A DNA stretch of 34,266 nucleotides from Acidimicrobiia bacterium (GCA_016871335.1 VFZF01000009.1:1-34266), one strand, 5' to 3'; shown: positions 9,681 to 19,474, numbered from the stretch's first letter. Notes: generated by a model not told the origin, from the sequence alone. Translations and numbers: made by a program.

Positions 9681-9707
9681 AGTCCGCAGTCCGAAGTCCG
9701 CAGTCCG
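9681..9707. repeat. Tandem AGTCCGC-type intergenic repeat
   Basis: Two copies of AGTCCGCAGTCCG separated by one base lie between the start of ispH and the four-helix bundle gene. The same unit recurs at 11543-11556, beside the SpoIID-like gene. The rest of 9637-9832 holds no recognisable gene. The repeat is seen directly; its origin is unknown. Confidence 0.6.
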
Positions 9708-9832
9708 CTGGTTCGCGGTCCGGCGGGGCAAGAACTGCCATGACCGATGTGAATTGACGTGGAGAAATCTGCGTCCTCCCAACGCTGCGACCGCATCTCG
9801 ACCTGGCCTTCAGGTTGCAGGCAGCAGCATGG

Positions 9833-10240
9833 ATGGGAGTTAAACGACTTGAAGACCTGGTTGCGCTGAAAGCGGCTGTTGCGTTCGAGGAAGAGGTCCA
9901 GGCCATTGTCAGGGCGCACCCCGGCGTCCAGCACGACCGGACGTACCGCGATCGGGTGTTCGATGCGCTCGCCAGCATCAAGGGCAACATCGCAGAAGGC
10001 TGGGGCCGGAGGGGCGCAGGCCAGATGTGCCTGTTCCTTGGCCACGCAGTGGGTTCAGTCGATGAACCCCGTCGACGTCTCATCGACGGGGTCGTTCGTG
10101 GGTACTTTTCGTTGGCAGCCTGCGAAAAAGCCTTGCAACACGCCCACCATTGCGGCGGAGCCACAGTCAACCTGAAGCGCAGCCAGGAACCCTTCATCCC
10201 ACGCCGGCCCACACGAAAGCGCCGGGGGGCGACCGACTGA
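9833..10240 (+). CDS. Four-helix bundle protein (S23/Avd-like family)
   Basis: This 135-residue protein belongs to the small four-helix bundle family first seen in 23S rRNA intervening sequences, which also includes the Avd accessory proteins of diversity-generating retroelements. The key signs are the opening VKRLEDLVALKAA and the signature IKGNIAEGWGRR, followed by a helix with GSVDEPRRRLIDGVVRGYFS; family members commonly have NIAEGFGRRS and GSxxELE at these places. The C-terminus is a basic tail (RRPTRKRRG). The ATG at 9833 is preferred to the upstream TTG at 9815. No rRNA gene or reverse transcriptase is near, so it is a stand-alone copy of unknown role. It converges on the anti-sigma gene, 19 bases away. 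Confidence 0.75.
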   Translation: MGVKRLEDLVALKAAVAFEEEVQAIVRAHPGVQHDRTYRDRVFDALASIKGNIAEGWGRRGAGQMCLFLGHAVGSVDEPRRRLIDGVVRGYFSLAACEKALQHAHHCGGATVNLKRSQEPFIPRRPTRKRRGATD

Positions 10241-10269
10241 GCAGGACCAGCGGACTGACTTATCTGCTC
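10239..10269. terminator. Possible bidirectional hairpin between convergent genes
   Basis: GAGCAG (10239-10244) pairs with CTGCTC (10264-10269). It overlaps the stop of the four-helix bundle gene (10238-10240) and encloses the stop of the anti-sigma gene (10260-10262). The stem is short, the loop is long and no T-run follows, so this is a weak call. Confidence 0.3.
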
Positions 10270-10829
10270 GCCAGCACAATATCCACCACACGCGGCGTCA
10301 TGTCGTCGAGCGCGTCGAGGCCACCGACTGACGGGTTGACGTAGGTGTTGTGGAGCAGATCGCTGTCGTCGTAGGGCGACGCGGCGGGTGCAGTGACGAC
10401 CTGTGGCGGGGCGGACGTGCCGCCGAACGGGAGCATGTGGCTCAGTTCCATGCTGACCACGCCAATCATGAGGCCTGCGGCGGCTGCCGCGGCGAGCCAG
10501 CCGGGGCTGACACGACGTCCGGCGTACGGCTGACGGGTCACCGGGGAAGCAGCCGGGAAACTGATGACCTTGGACGGACGATCGAGCTGCGCGAGCCGCG
10601 ACATGACCTGATCGCGCTGACGGACCAGCACGTCATTGGTGACCACCGCCTCGGCGTCCTCGCGACCGGTCGCCTGCACGTTCTCGAGCCAGCGGCTCAT
10701 CTCGAGCGCGCGCCTGGCGCACTGGTCGCACCGATCCAGATGGGCCGGATGAATGCCTGTGGTCCACACGTCAATCAACGCACGTTCCGAGAGATGTCCA
10801 CGCCGCAACACGGCATCAGCAAGACGCAT
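10260..10829 (-). CDS. Zinc-finger-type anti-sigma factor
   Basis: This 189-residue membrane protein probably holds the upstream ECF sigma factor inactive. The N-terminal domain has a His30-x3-Cys34-x2-Cys37 motif (HLDRCDQC), as in ZAS-type anti-sigma factors that bind zinc. A Lys/Arg-rich middle is followed by one transmembrane helix (about residues 108-128, WLAAAAAAGLMIGVVSMEL), and the C-terminal 60 residues would be periplasmic. The start overlaps the end of the sigma gene by 14 bases (10816-10829), the typical arrangement of a cognate pair with translational coupling. The similarity to known anti-sigma factors is limited to the motif and topology, but the overlap makes the pairing strong. 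The signal sensed is unknown. Confidence 0.8.
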   Translation of the reverse strand: MRLADAVLRRGHLSERALIDVWTTGIHPAHLDRCDQCARRALEMSRWLENVQATGREDAEAVVTNDVLVRQRDQVMSRLAQLDRPSKVISFPAASPVTRQPYAGRRVSPGWLAAAAAAGLMIGVVSMELSHMLPFGGTSAPPQVVTAPAASPYDDSDLLHNTYVNPSVGGLDALDDMTPRVVDIVLASR

Positions 10830-11505
10830 GACGAACCCTTCCTTTCACCACAGTTGTTCCCGTGCCCGACGCGTCGCCGGTGTCCTCGTGCTCACTGCCC
10901 GGGGCGAGCAGCGAGCGGAGCCGGCGGACGGCGCGGAACAAATGCACGCGGACGGTGGACTCGTTCAGGCCGGTCACAGCGCTGACCTCGCGAGACGTCC
11001 GTCCTTCAAAATGACTCAGCACAAAGACCAGCCGCTGCCGCTCGGGCAACTGGACCATGGCCTCCTTCAACCGGCGACGCCGCTCGTTGTGGAGCAACTG
11101 CGCCTCGGGACTCGGCGTGAGAGCCGGCAGGTGTTCCGCCGGGTCCCGTTCCACGCCGTCGGCATCCATCGTCGGCCTGGCGATCCAGCGTTCGCGACGC
11201 CGCTTCGCCTTGATCCGGTCCAGGCATCCATTGATCAGGATGCGCGTGAACCACACTTCAAAGGGCAGTTCCTCCCGAAACGTGCCGAGGTGGGTGTAGG
11301 CCTTCACAAACGCGTCCTGCACGGCCTCGTCCGCGTCCGCCGAGTCGCGGAGGTAGTGATACGCAATCCGGGCCGCCCGGCGCTGATGCCGTTCGACCAG
11401 CTCGGCATAGCGCTCGCGAGCAGCATCCAGCCGCCCGGCGGCTTGCGCCGCCTTGACGTCTATTGCAACTCGTGTGTCGGCGTCCCTGGTCGTCTCAGTG
11501 GCCAT
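10816..11505 (-). CDS. ECF RNA polymerase sigma factor
   Basis: This is a 229-residue extracytoplasmic-function sigma factor. Region 2 is clear at about residues 40-100 (ADEAVQDAFVKAYTHLGTF and FEVWFTRILINGCLDRIK), and region 4 at about residues 155-205 (LPERQRLVFVLSHFEGRTSREVSAVTG followed by NESTVRVHLFRAVRRLR). An N-terminal extension of about 35 residues and a C-terminal tail rich in Gly and Thr flank the domains. It is cotranscribed with the overlapping anti-sigma gene. The start at 11505 follows a TATACC box by 10 bases, leaving room for only a very short leader. The SpoIID-like gene 62 bases upstream runs in the same direction and could be part of the unit. The regulon cannot be read from this window. 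Confidence 0.93.
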   Translation of the reverse strand: MATETTRDADTRVAIDVKAAQAAGRLDAARERYAELVERHQRRAARIAYHYLRDSADADEAVQDAFVKAYTHLGTFREELPFEVWFTRILINGCLDRIKAKRRRERWIARPTMDADGVERDPAEHLPALTPSPEAQLLHNERRRRLKEAMVQLPERQRLVFVLSHFEGRTSREVSAVTGLNESTVRVHLFRAVRRLRSLLAPGSEHEDTGDASGTGTTVVKGRVRHASC

Positions 11506-11540
11506 CAGGTAAGTAGGTATACGGCCTCAGGATACAGGTG

Positions 11541-11582
11541 TTTACAGTCCGCAGTCCGCCCACCAGCTCATCCGCCCAGCCG
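11541..11582. repeat. Compound intergenic repeat (two repeat types)
   Basis: CAGTCCGCAGTCCGCC runs directly into CCACCAGCTCATCCGCCCAG. The first half matches the ispH-side repeat (9681-9707); the second half matches the repeats at 1-50 and 16631-16662. The stop codon and last residues of the SpoIID-like gene (11568-11570) lie inside it. Confidence 0.5.
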
Positions 11583-12524
11583 GGCGCCTGGGTAGTAATG
11601 ACCGAGGATGTCCGCCAGCGAGTCCCCCCGCCGGGCTCGGGCGATTGCTCCTACCTGGCACAACCCAACGCCGTGACCGAAGCCGGTGCCGGTCAGCCGG
11701 AATCCGGAGGGGGTTTGGGAGGCGGTAAACCGGGTGCTCATCACGGATCTGGGGCCCCTGGCCGCAGAGACGACCGATCGTAGGACTTCGCCGGTAACCA
11801 CCCGTTCCCGGGCCCCGACCAGGCGGAGGGCCGTCACGCGGTCGCCTGGGCCGGTGGCGTCCACGACAATCCGGGTCAGCCTGGTACCGACCGACGTTCT
11901 CGGGTCACCGTTGAGCAGGGTCCGCCAGTCGGCCATCGACGCCTCAAACGTCCAGGCCCGGTGGCGCGCGCCCGGCACCTGATCCTCGCGGGCCGGCAGG
12001 TAGGGAGCATTGGTCCCGGCCCAGGCCGTGGCCGGCGTGGTGGTGTGTCCGCCACAGTCAGCGTGGAAGAGGGCGTCGATGATCGCCGCACCCACACGCA
12101 GAACCCGCCCGCGGGTCCGGTCGACGGCCGCCTCCGCCGCGCGAGCAAATGACGACGTCCGGATCCGGTCCGGTTGGTAGAGCTGACAGTGGGTGTCGTC
12201 ACACAGGTCAAATCCTTCCTTCGCATGCCGGCGCCGGTGCGACAACGCGTATGTGCGCGCGATTACTGCCTGCACCTCGTACACTCGGGAGACGATGGCC
12301 GGGGCCTCGCCCGTGGGAGTCACTTCCGACAACGCTGCGCCGAGCACGTACCGCTCCAGCGGCACCGCGATCACGGTGCCGTTCACGCGCACCTGCAGGG
12401 TGACATCGGGTCCGGGTGCAATGGCACCGGGCATGCGCGCGTGTCCTGACGCACACGCTGCGGCGCCGGCCGACATCCCGGCGATGATCAGCACCGTGCG
12501 CGCGATTCGGGTTCCCTGTCGCAT
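11568..12524 (-). CDS. SpoIID/LytB-domain peptidoglycan protein
   Basis: This 318-residue exported protein contains a SpoIID/LytB domain. Proteins of this family are lytic transglycosylases or amidase enhancers acting on peptidoglycan, both in sporulation and in non-sporulating bacteria. An N-terminal hydrophobic segment (TVLIIAGMSAGAAAC) may be a signal peptide or a poor lipobox with Cys24. The domain core is recognisable in VPLERYVLGAALSEV, VQAVIARTYALSHRR, ALFHADCGGHTTTPA and the C-terminal GTGFGHGVGLCQVGA, where family members usually have GxGxGHGVGMSQ(W/Y)GA. The last residues (YYPGARLGG) are read through the compound repeat. It is divergent from the sensor kinase gene. A TAAAAT box lies 11 bases before the ATG, and no Shine-Dalgarno sequence is seen. 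Confidence 0.88.
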   Translation of the reverse strand: MRQGTRIARTVLIIAGMSAGAAACASGHARMPGAIAPGPDVTLQVRVNGTVIAVPLERYVLGAALSEVTPTGEAPAIVSRVYEVQAVIARTYALSHRRRHAKEGFDLCDDTHCQLYQPDRIRTSSFARAAEAAVDRTRGRVLRVGAAIIDALFHADCGGHTTTPATAWAGTNAPYLPAREDQVPGARHRAWTFEASMADWRTLLNGDPRTSVGTRLTRIVVDATGPGDRVTALRLVGARERVVTGEVLRSVVSAARGPRSVMSTRFTASQTPSGFRLTGTGFGHGVGLCQVGAIARARRGDSLADILGHYYPGARLGG

Positions 12525-12535
12525 GATTTCGTCGT

Positions 12536-12541
12536 ATTTTA
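12536..12541 (-). promoter_or_regulatory. Putative -10 box, SpoIID-like gene
   Basis: TAAAAT on the minus strand ends 11 bases before the ATG at 12524. Transcription from it would give a leader of only a few bases. No good -35 box is visible. Confidence 0.4.
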
Positions 12542-12575
12542 AGGCGGCGGTTCTCCCCAGATTCGGCGTGTTCTC

Positions 12576-14237
12576 GTGAAAATGATCTCAGACGCAGTCC
12601 TTGTAGTTGATGACGACCCCCTGGTGGTGGGGATGTTGTCGCATGCCGGACGCGCGCGCGGACTCGACGTGGTCGGCGTGCAGTCGAGTGCCGACGCGGC
12701 CACCGCCCTTGCCCGCAGGCCCTTCGGCGTCGTCGTCGTCGACCTGCGACTGGGCACCGGCTCCGGACTGGACGTCATCAGGGATGTGCGCGCGCGTGAC
12801 GCGGCGGCCGAGGCGATAGTCATCTCTGCGGATCGCCGGTTGTCGAGTGCGCTCGAGAGTTACGCGCAGGACGTGTTTGCGTTTGTGCCCAAGCCCTTTG
12901 ATCCCGCGCAGCTGTTCGCCACCGTCGAGCGGGCGCTGGAGCGGCGGCGGGGCGCGGTTGAACGCCAGCGCCTCACCTGGGAACTGCGCCTGCTGAACGA
13001 TGTGGCGACGACCGTGTCGGCGTCGATCGAAATCACGGAAGCGTTGCAGGCCGGCCTGGATCGCGTGGCCGAGGCCTATGAGGTGCGGTGGGGCGTGTTG
13101 CGCCTGCGGCCGCTTGATGGCGGTGATCTGGTCGTCCGTGCCGTGCACGGCGCGCCGATCGATCTCGTTAGCCAGGCCTACGCCGGTCGCAACGACTGGC
13201 CCCCGGGCACGGCGATGACCGACCACCTGCCCGTGCGCAAGGATGACATTCCCCACGACGTGCTCGGCGACCTGCACGAGACGTATCCGATTCGAAGCGC
13301 CCTCTCCGTGCCGGTACTCGCGGGCGCCGAGTCGCTCGGGGTGCTGACGCTCGCGTCGGACCTGGAACACCGCTTCGATGCGCAGGACGAACGTGTGCTC
13401 CTGACGGTCGGCCGGCAATTCGGCGTGGCTGTCGCCAATGGCCAGCTGCATGAACGCGTCCATCGGGCGAAGGTCCAGTGGGAGCGGACGTTCGACGCGA
13501 TCGGGGACCCCATCGCGTTGTTTGATCATCAGGCGCGGACGATGCGCGTCAACGCGGCGCTCGCCAGCCTGCGTGGCTGGCCGATTCGCGATACGCAGGG
13601 CCATACCTGTGGTGAGGCGGGCCTGTGCGGCGGCGGATGCCCGGACTGCCTCGTCGGCCGCGCGCTGCGGGGCGGCGAGCGCCTTGATGAGGAAATCACC
13701 ACCGCCGATGACCGCATCTTCGCGGTCACCACGGTCCCGGTCGCGGACGCGTCCGGCACAGCGGTGCTGGTCGCCAAGGAAATGACCGAGGAGCGCCGGC
13801 GCGCGCGGCAACTGCGCAGACTCAGTCAGGAAGTGTCGGCGACCAACGCTGAACTGGTGGCTACGGTGGATCGGCTGCGCACGACGCAGGCACAGCTGGT
13901 GCAGGCCGAACAACTGTCGGCCATCGGCCAGCTGGTGGCCGGCGTCGCGCATGAACTCAACAATCCCCTGAGCAGTGTCATCGGCTACGCGCAACTCGTG
14001 CACGCGGAAGTCACCAGCAAGCCGGCACTGGCGGCTGCGGGGCAGGCGCTGCTTGAGGACATGTCGCGCATCGTGTCGGAATCCGATCGCGCGGCGAGAA
14101 TCGTCCGCAACCTGCTGACGTTTTGCGCGGCGCCAGACGGCCGAGCGCAGCCGCCACGACATCGTCGAACTCTGCCGGCGTATCGTCGACCTGCGCGCCT
14201 ACGATTCGCGGATCAAGGGCATCGAGGTCGTGTGTGA
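12576..14237 (+). CDS. Sensor kinase, N-terminal part (REC-GAF-PAS-HisKA), frameshifted
   Basis: This frame encodes the first two thirds of a hybrid histidine kinase. A receiver domain comes first (residues 6-120, acidic pair Asp12-Asp13-Asp14, phospho-acceptor Asp56, Ser84, Lys106). A GAF-like domain (about 140-290) follows, then a PAS-like domain (about 305-405) with four closely spaced Cys (HTCGEAGLCGGGCPDC), a coiled-coil linker and a HisKA domain with His459 in VAHELNNPLSSVIGYAQL. After NLLT the frame reads FCAAPDG and then unnatural Arg-rich sequence up to 14237. Skipping one T in the run at 14121-14124 restores FARRQTAERSRHDIVELCRR and joins the ATPase part at 14230-15006. It starts with GTG at 12576 or ATG at 12582; neither has a clear ribosome-binding site. 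Either a real pseudogene or a sequencing error. Confidence 0.85.
   Translation: MKMISDAVLVVDDDPLVVGMLSHAGRARGLDVVGVQSSADAATALARRPFGVVVVDLRLGTGSGLDVIRDVRARDAAAEAIVISADRRLSSALESYAQDVFAFVPKPFDPAQLFATVERALERRRGAVERQRLTWELRLLNDVATTVSASIEITEALQAGLDRVAEAYEVRWGVLRLRPLDGGDLVVRAVHGAPIDLVSQAYAGRNDWPPGTAMTDHLPVRKDDIPHDVLGDLHETYPIRSALSVPVLAGAESLGVLTLASDLEHRFDAQDERVLLTVGRQFGVAVANGQLHERVHRAKVQWERTFDAIGDPIALFDHQARTMRVNAALASLRGWPIRDTQGHTCGEAGLCGGGCPDCLVGRALRGGERLDEEITTADDRIFAVTTVPVADASGTAVLVAKEMTEERRRARQLRRLSQEVSATNAELVATVDRLRTTQAQLVQAEQLSAIGQLVAGVAHELNNPLSSVIGYAQLVHAEVTSKPALAAAGQALLEDMSRIVSESDRAARIVRNLLTFCAAPDGRAQPPRHRRTLPAYRRPARLRFADQGHRGRV
14121..14124 (+). other. Probable +1 base insertion (frameshift site)
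   Basis: A TTTT run in the sensor kinase gene. Reading TTT then GCG-CGG-CGC-CAG gives the canonical kinase sequence FARRQ, whereas the sequence as given shifts the frame. One T too many explains the whole break; the restored frame has no stop until 15006. Confidence 0.8.
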
Positions 14238-15006
14238 GTATGCCGACGGTGTGCCGCCGATTTATGTTGACGGCGGGCAGTTGCAGCAGGCGCTGCTGAA
14301 CATGGTGCTGAACGCCGAGCAGGCGATGAAGCAGTCCGACGTCCGGCGGTTGACGATCACCGTGGCGCGTGAGCCGGACTGTGGCGCCGTGGTGTTGCGG
14401 GTGCAGGACACGGGACACGGCATCGAGGCCGGGAACCGCGCACGCGTCTTTGACCCGTTCTTCACGACGCGCGGCGTTGGCGAAGGTACGGGCCTCGGTC
14501 TGAGCATCGTCTACGGCATCGTGCGCGACCATGGCGGGCACATATGGATCGACAGCGAGGTCGGCAGAGGCACGACGTTCTCGATTCGACTGCCGGTGCG
14601 AGCACCCGACGTCTGGGAGCCCGACTCGGGCCGGTCGCAACCACTGGCCCTGGTGGCGCACGGTGACTCGGTCACCCGCGACTTTGTGGCCGCTGCGCTC
14701 GGGGGATGGGGCTGTGCCGTGCGGCCGGTGCCCACCGCACGGGAGGCGATCGAGAGTCTGGCTGAAGATGCCGTAACGCTGGCGGTGGTGGACCGGACGG
14801 TGTTCGACGGGGACTCTCAGGCATGGAGCGACGCCTGGGCGCGGGTCCGGGACCACGTGGCGCTCATCGCTCTGGCGCGCGTGGACGACGAAGAGGACTC
14901 GCGGGTGTTTGTCGACGCGGTCGCCACGCTGGCAGCCCCGTATGAACTGTGTGCGCTTCGGGACGCGCTGATGGCCGCTTTGAAAGGGGGGCCACGAACG
15001 GGCTAA
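14230..15006 (+). CDS. Sensor kinase, C-terminal part (HATPase, degenerate receiver), frameshifted
   Basis: This is the ATP-binding half of the split kinase that starts at 12576. The N box is NMVLNAEQAM, the G1 box DTGHGIEAGNR, the F box VFDPFFTTR and the G2 box GTGLGLSIVYGIVRDHGGHI. A final domain of about 115 residues follows. It has the length and the hydrophobic pattern of a receiver (LALVAHGDSVTRDF, LAVVDRTVFDGDS) but lacks the acidic pair, with only one possible acceptor Asp and no clear conserved Lys, so it is probably a non-phosphorylated pseudo-receiver. The true gene start is upstream; translation from the GTG at 14230 would give a kinase core without its His domain. The restored protein would have about 809 residues. 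Its last codon lies in the loop of a terminator. Confidence 0.85.
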   Translation: MCEYADGVPPIYVDGGQLQQALLNMVLNAEQAMKQSDVRRLTITVAREPDCGAVVLRVQDTGHGIEAGNRARVFDPFFTTRGVGEGTGLGLSIVYGIVRDHGGHIWIDSEVGRGTTFSIRLPVRAPDVWEPDSGRSQPLALVAHGDSVTRDFVAAALGGWGCAVRPVPTAREAIESLAEDAVTLAVVDRTVFDGDSQAWSDAWARVRDHVALIALARVDDEEDSRVFVDAVATLAAPYELCALRDALMAALKGGPRTG

Positions 15007-15009
15007 AAT
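14980..15009 (+). promoter_or_regulatory. pckA promoter
   Basis: TTGAAA (14980-14985), an 18-base spacer and TAAAAT (15004-15009) match the sigma-70 consensus at five of six positions in each box. The -35 box is inside the end of the kinase gene, and the -10 box overlaps its TAA stop. The start site would be near 15016, giving a leader of about 27 bases that includes AAAGGAG. Confidence 0.6.
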
Positions 15010-15021
15010 AGGCCGTTTGTT
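14997..15021 (+). terminator. Intrinsic terminator of the sensor kinase gene
   Basis: AACGGGC (14997-15003) and GGCCGTT (15011-15017) form a stem with one mismatch around the loop TAAAATA, followed by TGTTT. The stop codon TAA (15004-15006) is in the loop. It overlaps the pckA -10 box. Confidence 0.55.
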
Positions 15022-15029
15022 TGCGCTCC

Positions 15030-15036
15030 AAAGGAG
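15030..15036 (+). promoter_or_regulatory. pckA ribosome-binding site
   Basis: AAAGGAG ends 6 bases before the ATG at 15043. It is the clearest Shine-Dalgarno sequence in the window and fixes the pckA start. Confidence 0.75.
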
Positions 15037-15042
15037 TCCTTC

Positions 15043-16630
<1,588 letters not shown>

Positions 16631-16638
<8 letters not shown>

Positions 16639-16658
16639 GCAGGTGGTCGGGTGGGCGG

Positions 16659-16662
<4 letters not shown>
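16631..16662. repeat. GGTGGGCGGATGAGC-type repeat at pckA/gatB junction
   Basis: Two imperfect copies of CGGATGAGC flank GGTGGTCGGGTGGG. The segment carries the pckA stop and the chosen gatB start, and resembles the repeats at 1-50 and 11558-11582. If the gatB start were at 16635 the repeat would be translated as eight odd N-terminal residues. Confidence 0.45.
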
Positions 16663-18122
<1,460 letters not shown>

Positions 18123-18152
18123 TTGACAGCCTCATTCAACCTGTCTTACTTT
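18123..18152 (+). promoter_or_regulatory. Putative promoter after gatB
   Basis: A perfect TTGACA (18123-18128) is followed after 18 bases by TACTTT (18147-18152), which keeps TA and final T of the -10 consensus. It begins one base after the gatB stop and would drive the small gene starting at 18173. Confidence 0.45.
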
Positions 18153-18172
18153 GGGCTCGTCCACTTCCGCGA

Positions 18173-18487
18173 ATGGCTGCCAAGACTCGACTGGTCACGG
18201 TTGACGGCTCGCAGGTGCACTGGCCTCTGGTTGGTGCTCCGTGCCACTGCCTGTCGGCATTCTTCAAGGAAGAATTCGTCAAGCACCATCAGTGTCTTGA
18301 ACAACAACGCGAGTACTTCTCGGAACTCGCGATCGTGCAAGCCGAAGACGCCCTCTCCCGCATCCTCTCCCAACTTGATCAGCTCTGCCAGCGCGACGAT
18401 GCCTGTGCGTTGATCGAAGAGTTGCTCCGCCAGCTGGATTCGGTGACGAATCTGTCGGCGTGGACGGCCCCTGAACGGTTGCACTAG
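18173..18487 (+). CDS. Hypothetical small protein
   Basis: This 104-residue frame is not recognised. The second half is predicted helical and amphipathic (YFSELAIVQAEDALSRILSQL and IEELLRQLDSV), and it has four Cys without an obvious metal-site pattern. There is no signal peptide. It lies between gatB and a small membrane protein, with a promoter-like sequence just upstream. Its stop codon sits at the centre of a perfect 12-base palindrome, like other gene ends here, which supports it being real. Competing frames exist on both strands, and the codon usage is less GC-biased than in neighbouring genes. No function is proposed. Confidence 0.45.
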   Translation: MAAKTRLVTVDGSQVHWPLVGAPCHCLSAFFKEEFVKHHQCLEQQREYFSELAIVQAEDALSRILSQLDQLCQRDDACALIEELLRQLDSVTNLSAWTAPERLH

Positions 18488-18491
18488 TGCA
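18480..18491 (+). terminator. Palindrome over stop codon of the 104-residue gene
   Basis: TGCACTAGTGCA is a perfect 12-base palindrome centred on the TAG stop (18485-18487). A GC-rich segment with repeated GTGCGC follows. There is no T-run, so termination is uncertain. Confidence 0.3.
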
Positions 18492-18543
18492 CCCGTGCGC
18501 CGGTGCGCGGGGTGAGTGACACAAGGGTGAATACCGAGCACCA

Positions 18544-18957
18544 ATGAACTTCAAGAACTTCGCGTGGATCGCGGTTGCCGTGGTGGTGGCCGGTCTGGGT
18601 GGGTGGATCTACGGCGCGAGTGGATCCTCCGCGCGGGAGCAGGCGCGACTCGTCGAGGAACAACGCGCGGACATGGCCGAGGTACGCGCGCACATTCTTG
18701 AGGGGCGCGTGAGCCTGTTCCTGTCGAATTTCGGGGATGCCAGCCGCCACTTCGAATCCGCGCGCACCGTGCTGGAGCGTGTGCAGTCGCGGTTGCGGGA
18801 GACGGCCCAGGCCGAACGCGCGGGCCGTCTCCAGATTCCGATCTCGCACCTCCGCGATGCGCAACACCTGTCGTCAGCGTTCGACCCCGCCGCGCACACG
18901 GCCGCTGGGGACGCGCTCAGTGCGCTGACCGACGTGTACGGGCCCGCTGGTCTGTAG
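18544..18957 (+). CDS. Small membrane-anchored coiled-coil protein
   Basis: This 137-residue protein has an N-terminal transmembrane or signal-anchor helix (WIAVAVVVAGLGGWIYG, about residues 8-24). A helical domain with heptad-like pattern follows (about residues 33-95, including VRAHILEGRVSLFLSNFGDASRHFESA and VLERVQSRLRE). The remaining part is probably periplasmic. The family is not recognised; the middle resembles a tetratricopeptide-like helical pair, but this is only an impression. The ATG at 18544 follows AAGGGTGA by about 14 bases. The stop lies in a strong hairpin. It is downstream of the 104-residue gene in the same direction, 56 bases apart, and may be cotranscribed with it. Confidence 0.7.
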   Translation: MNFKNFAWIAVAVVVAGLGGWIYGASGSSAREQARLVEEQRADMAEVRAHILEGRVSLFLSNFGDASRHFESARTVLERVQSRLRETAQAERAGRLQIPISHLRDAQHLSSAFDPAAHTAAGDALSALTDVYGPAGL

Positions 18958-18963
18958 CGGGCC
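18941..18963. terminator. GC-rich hairpin, copy 1
   Basis: GGCCCGCT (18941-18948) and AGCGGGCC (18956-18963) form a perfect 8-base stem with loop GGTCTGT. The TAG stop (18955-18957) of the preceding gene lies at the loop/arm border. No T-run follows. Confidence 0.55.
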
Positions 18964-18974
18964 ATCACACGTAG

Positions 18975-18997
18975 GGCCCGCTGGTCTTCAGCGGGCC
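18975..18997. terminator. GC-rich hairpin, copy 2
   Basis: GGCCCGCT (18975-18982) and AGCGGGCC (18990-18997) repeat the stem of copy 1 exactly, with loop GGTCTTC. The minus-strand stop of the sigma remnant frame (18988-18990) is inside it. It is spaced 34 bases from copy 1. Confidence 0.55.
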
Positions 18998-19431
18998 AGC
19001 CTCAGAACTTCAGCACCCGCGCCGTAATCGACGCGGTCACCTTGCGGTCCGACGCCGCATCGGCGGACTGGGAGATCACGAGCGGCCTGCCGGCGCCACC
19101 ACCGGTCGCGACGCGTGCGGCGATCGAGTGCCTGCCGCCAGACGATGGTGAGCAACCAGGTCTTGAAACTGGCGTCGCCCCGGAAGCCGGAGACCTTCCG
19201 CCAGGCGAGCACAAAGGCATCCTGGGTGGCATCTTCCGCGTCCTCGGTGCGCTGCAGCGCGGCCATCGCCGTGCGGTACACGGCGCGGTAATACAGGCTG
19301 ACGAGCGCGTCGAAGGCGGCGCGATCACCAGCCTGCGCCGCCCGCACCCACGCCTGCACCTGGGGCGTATCGCCAACAAGCGGGGAGGCGGCAGTCAGGT
19401 CCAAGACACCAGTCGCAACGGTCGACACCAC
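18988..19431 (-). pseudogene. Truncated ECF sigma factor remnant
   Basis: The frame encodes a good sigma region 2: AGDRAAFDALVSLYYRAVYRTA, EDAEDATQDAFVLAWRKVSGF and FKTWLLTIVWRQALDRR. It then stops making sense after RWWRRQAARDLP, and region 4, needed for -35 recognition, is absent. At 147 residues from the GTG at 19431 it is shorter than normal ECF sigma factors (about 180-200). In the shifted frame the same DNA reads RPLVISQSADAASDRKV then TASITARVLKF before a TGA at 19002, which looks like the end of a different, exported protein. A deletion that joined the front of a sigma gene to the tail of another gene explains this. The upstream end overlaps the divergent rnr leader. It is probably inactive. 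Confidence 0.65.
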
Positions 19432-19474
19432 GCATGTAGACCGTCGCGCCCCGGTCCTGGTTGGGTCCGGGGGG

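Noticed and set aside
9679..10212. Minus-strand frames opposite the four-helix bundle gene
   Set aside because: The plus strand has the NIAEG-WGRR family signature; the minus frames have nothing recognisable.
9833..10240. Diversity-generating retroelement suggested by the Avd-like fold
   Set aside because: No reverse transcriptase and no template/variable repeat pair are visible in the window.
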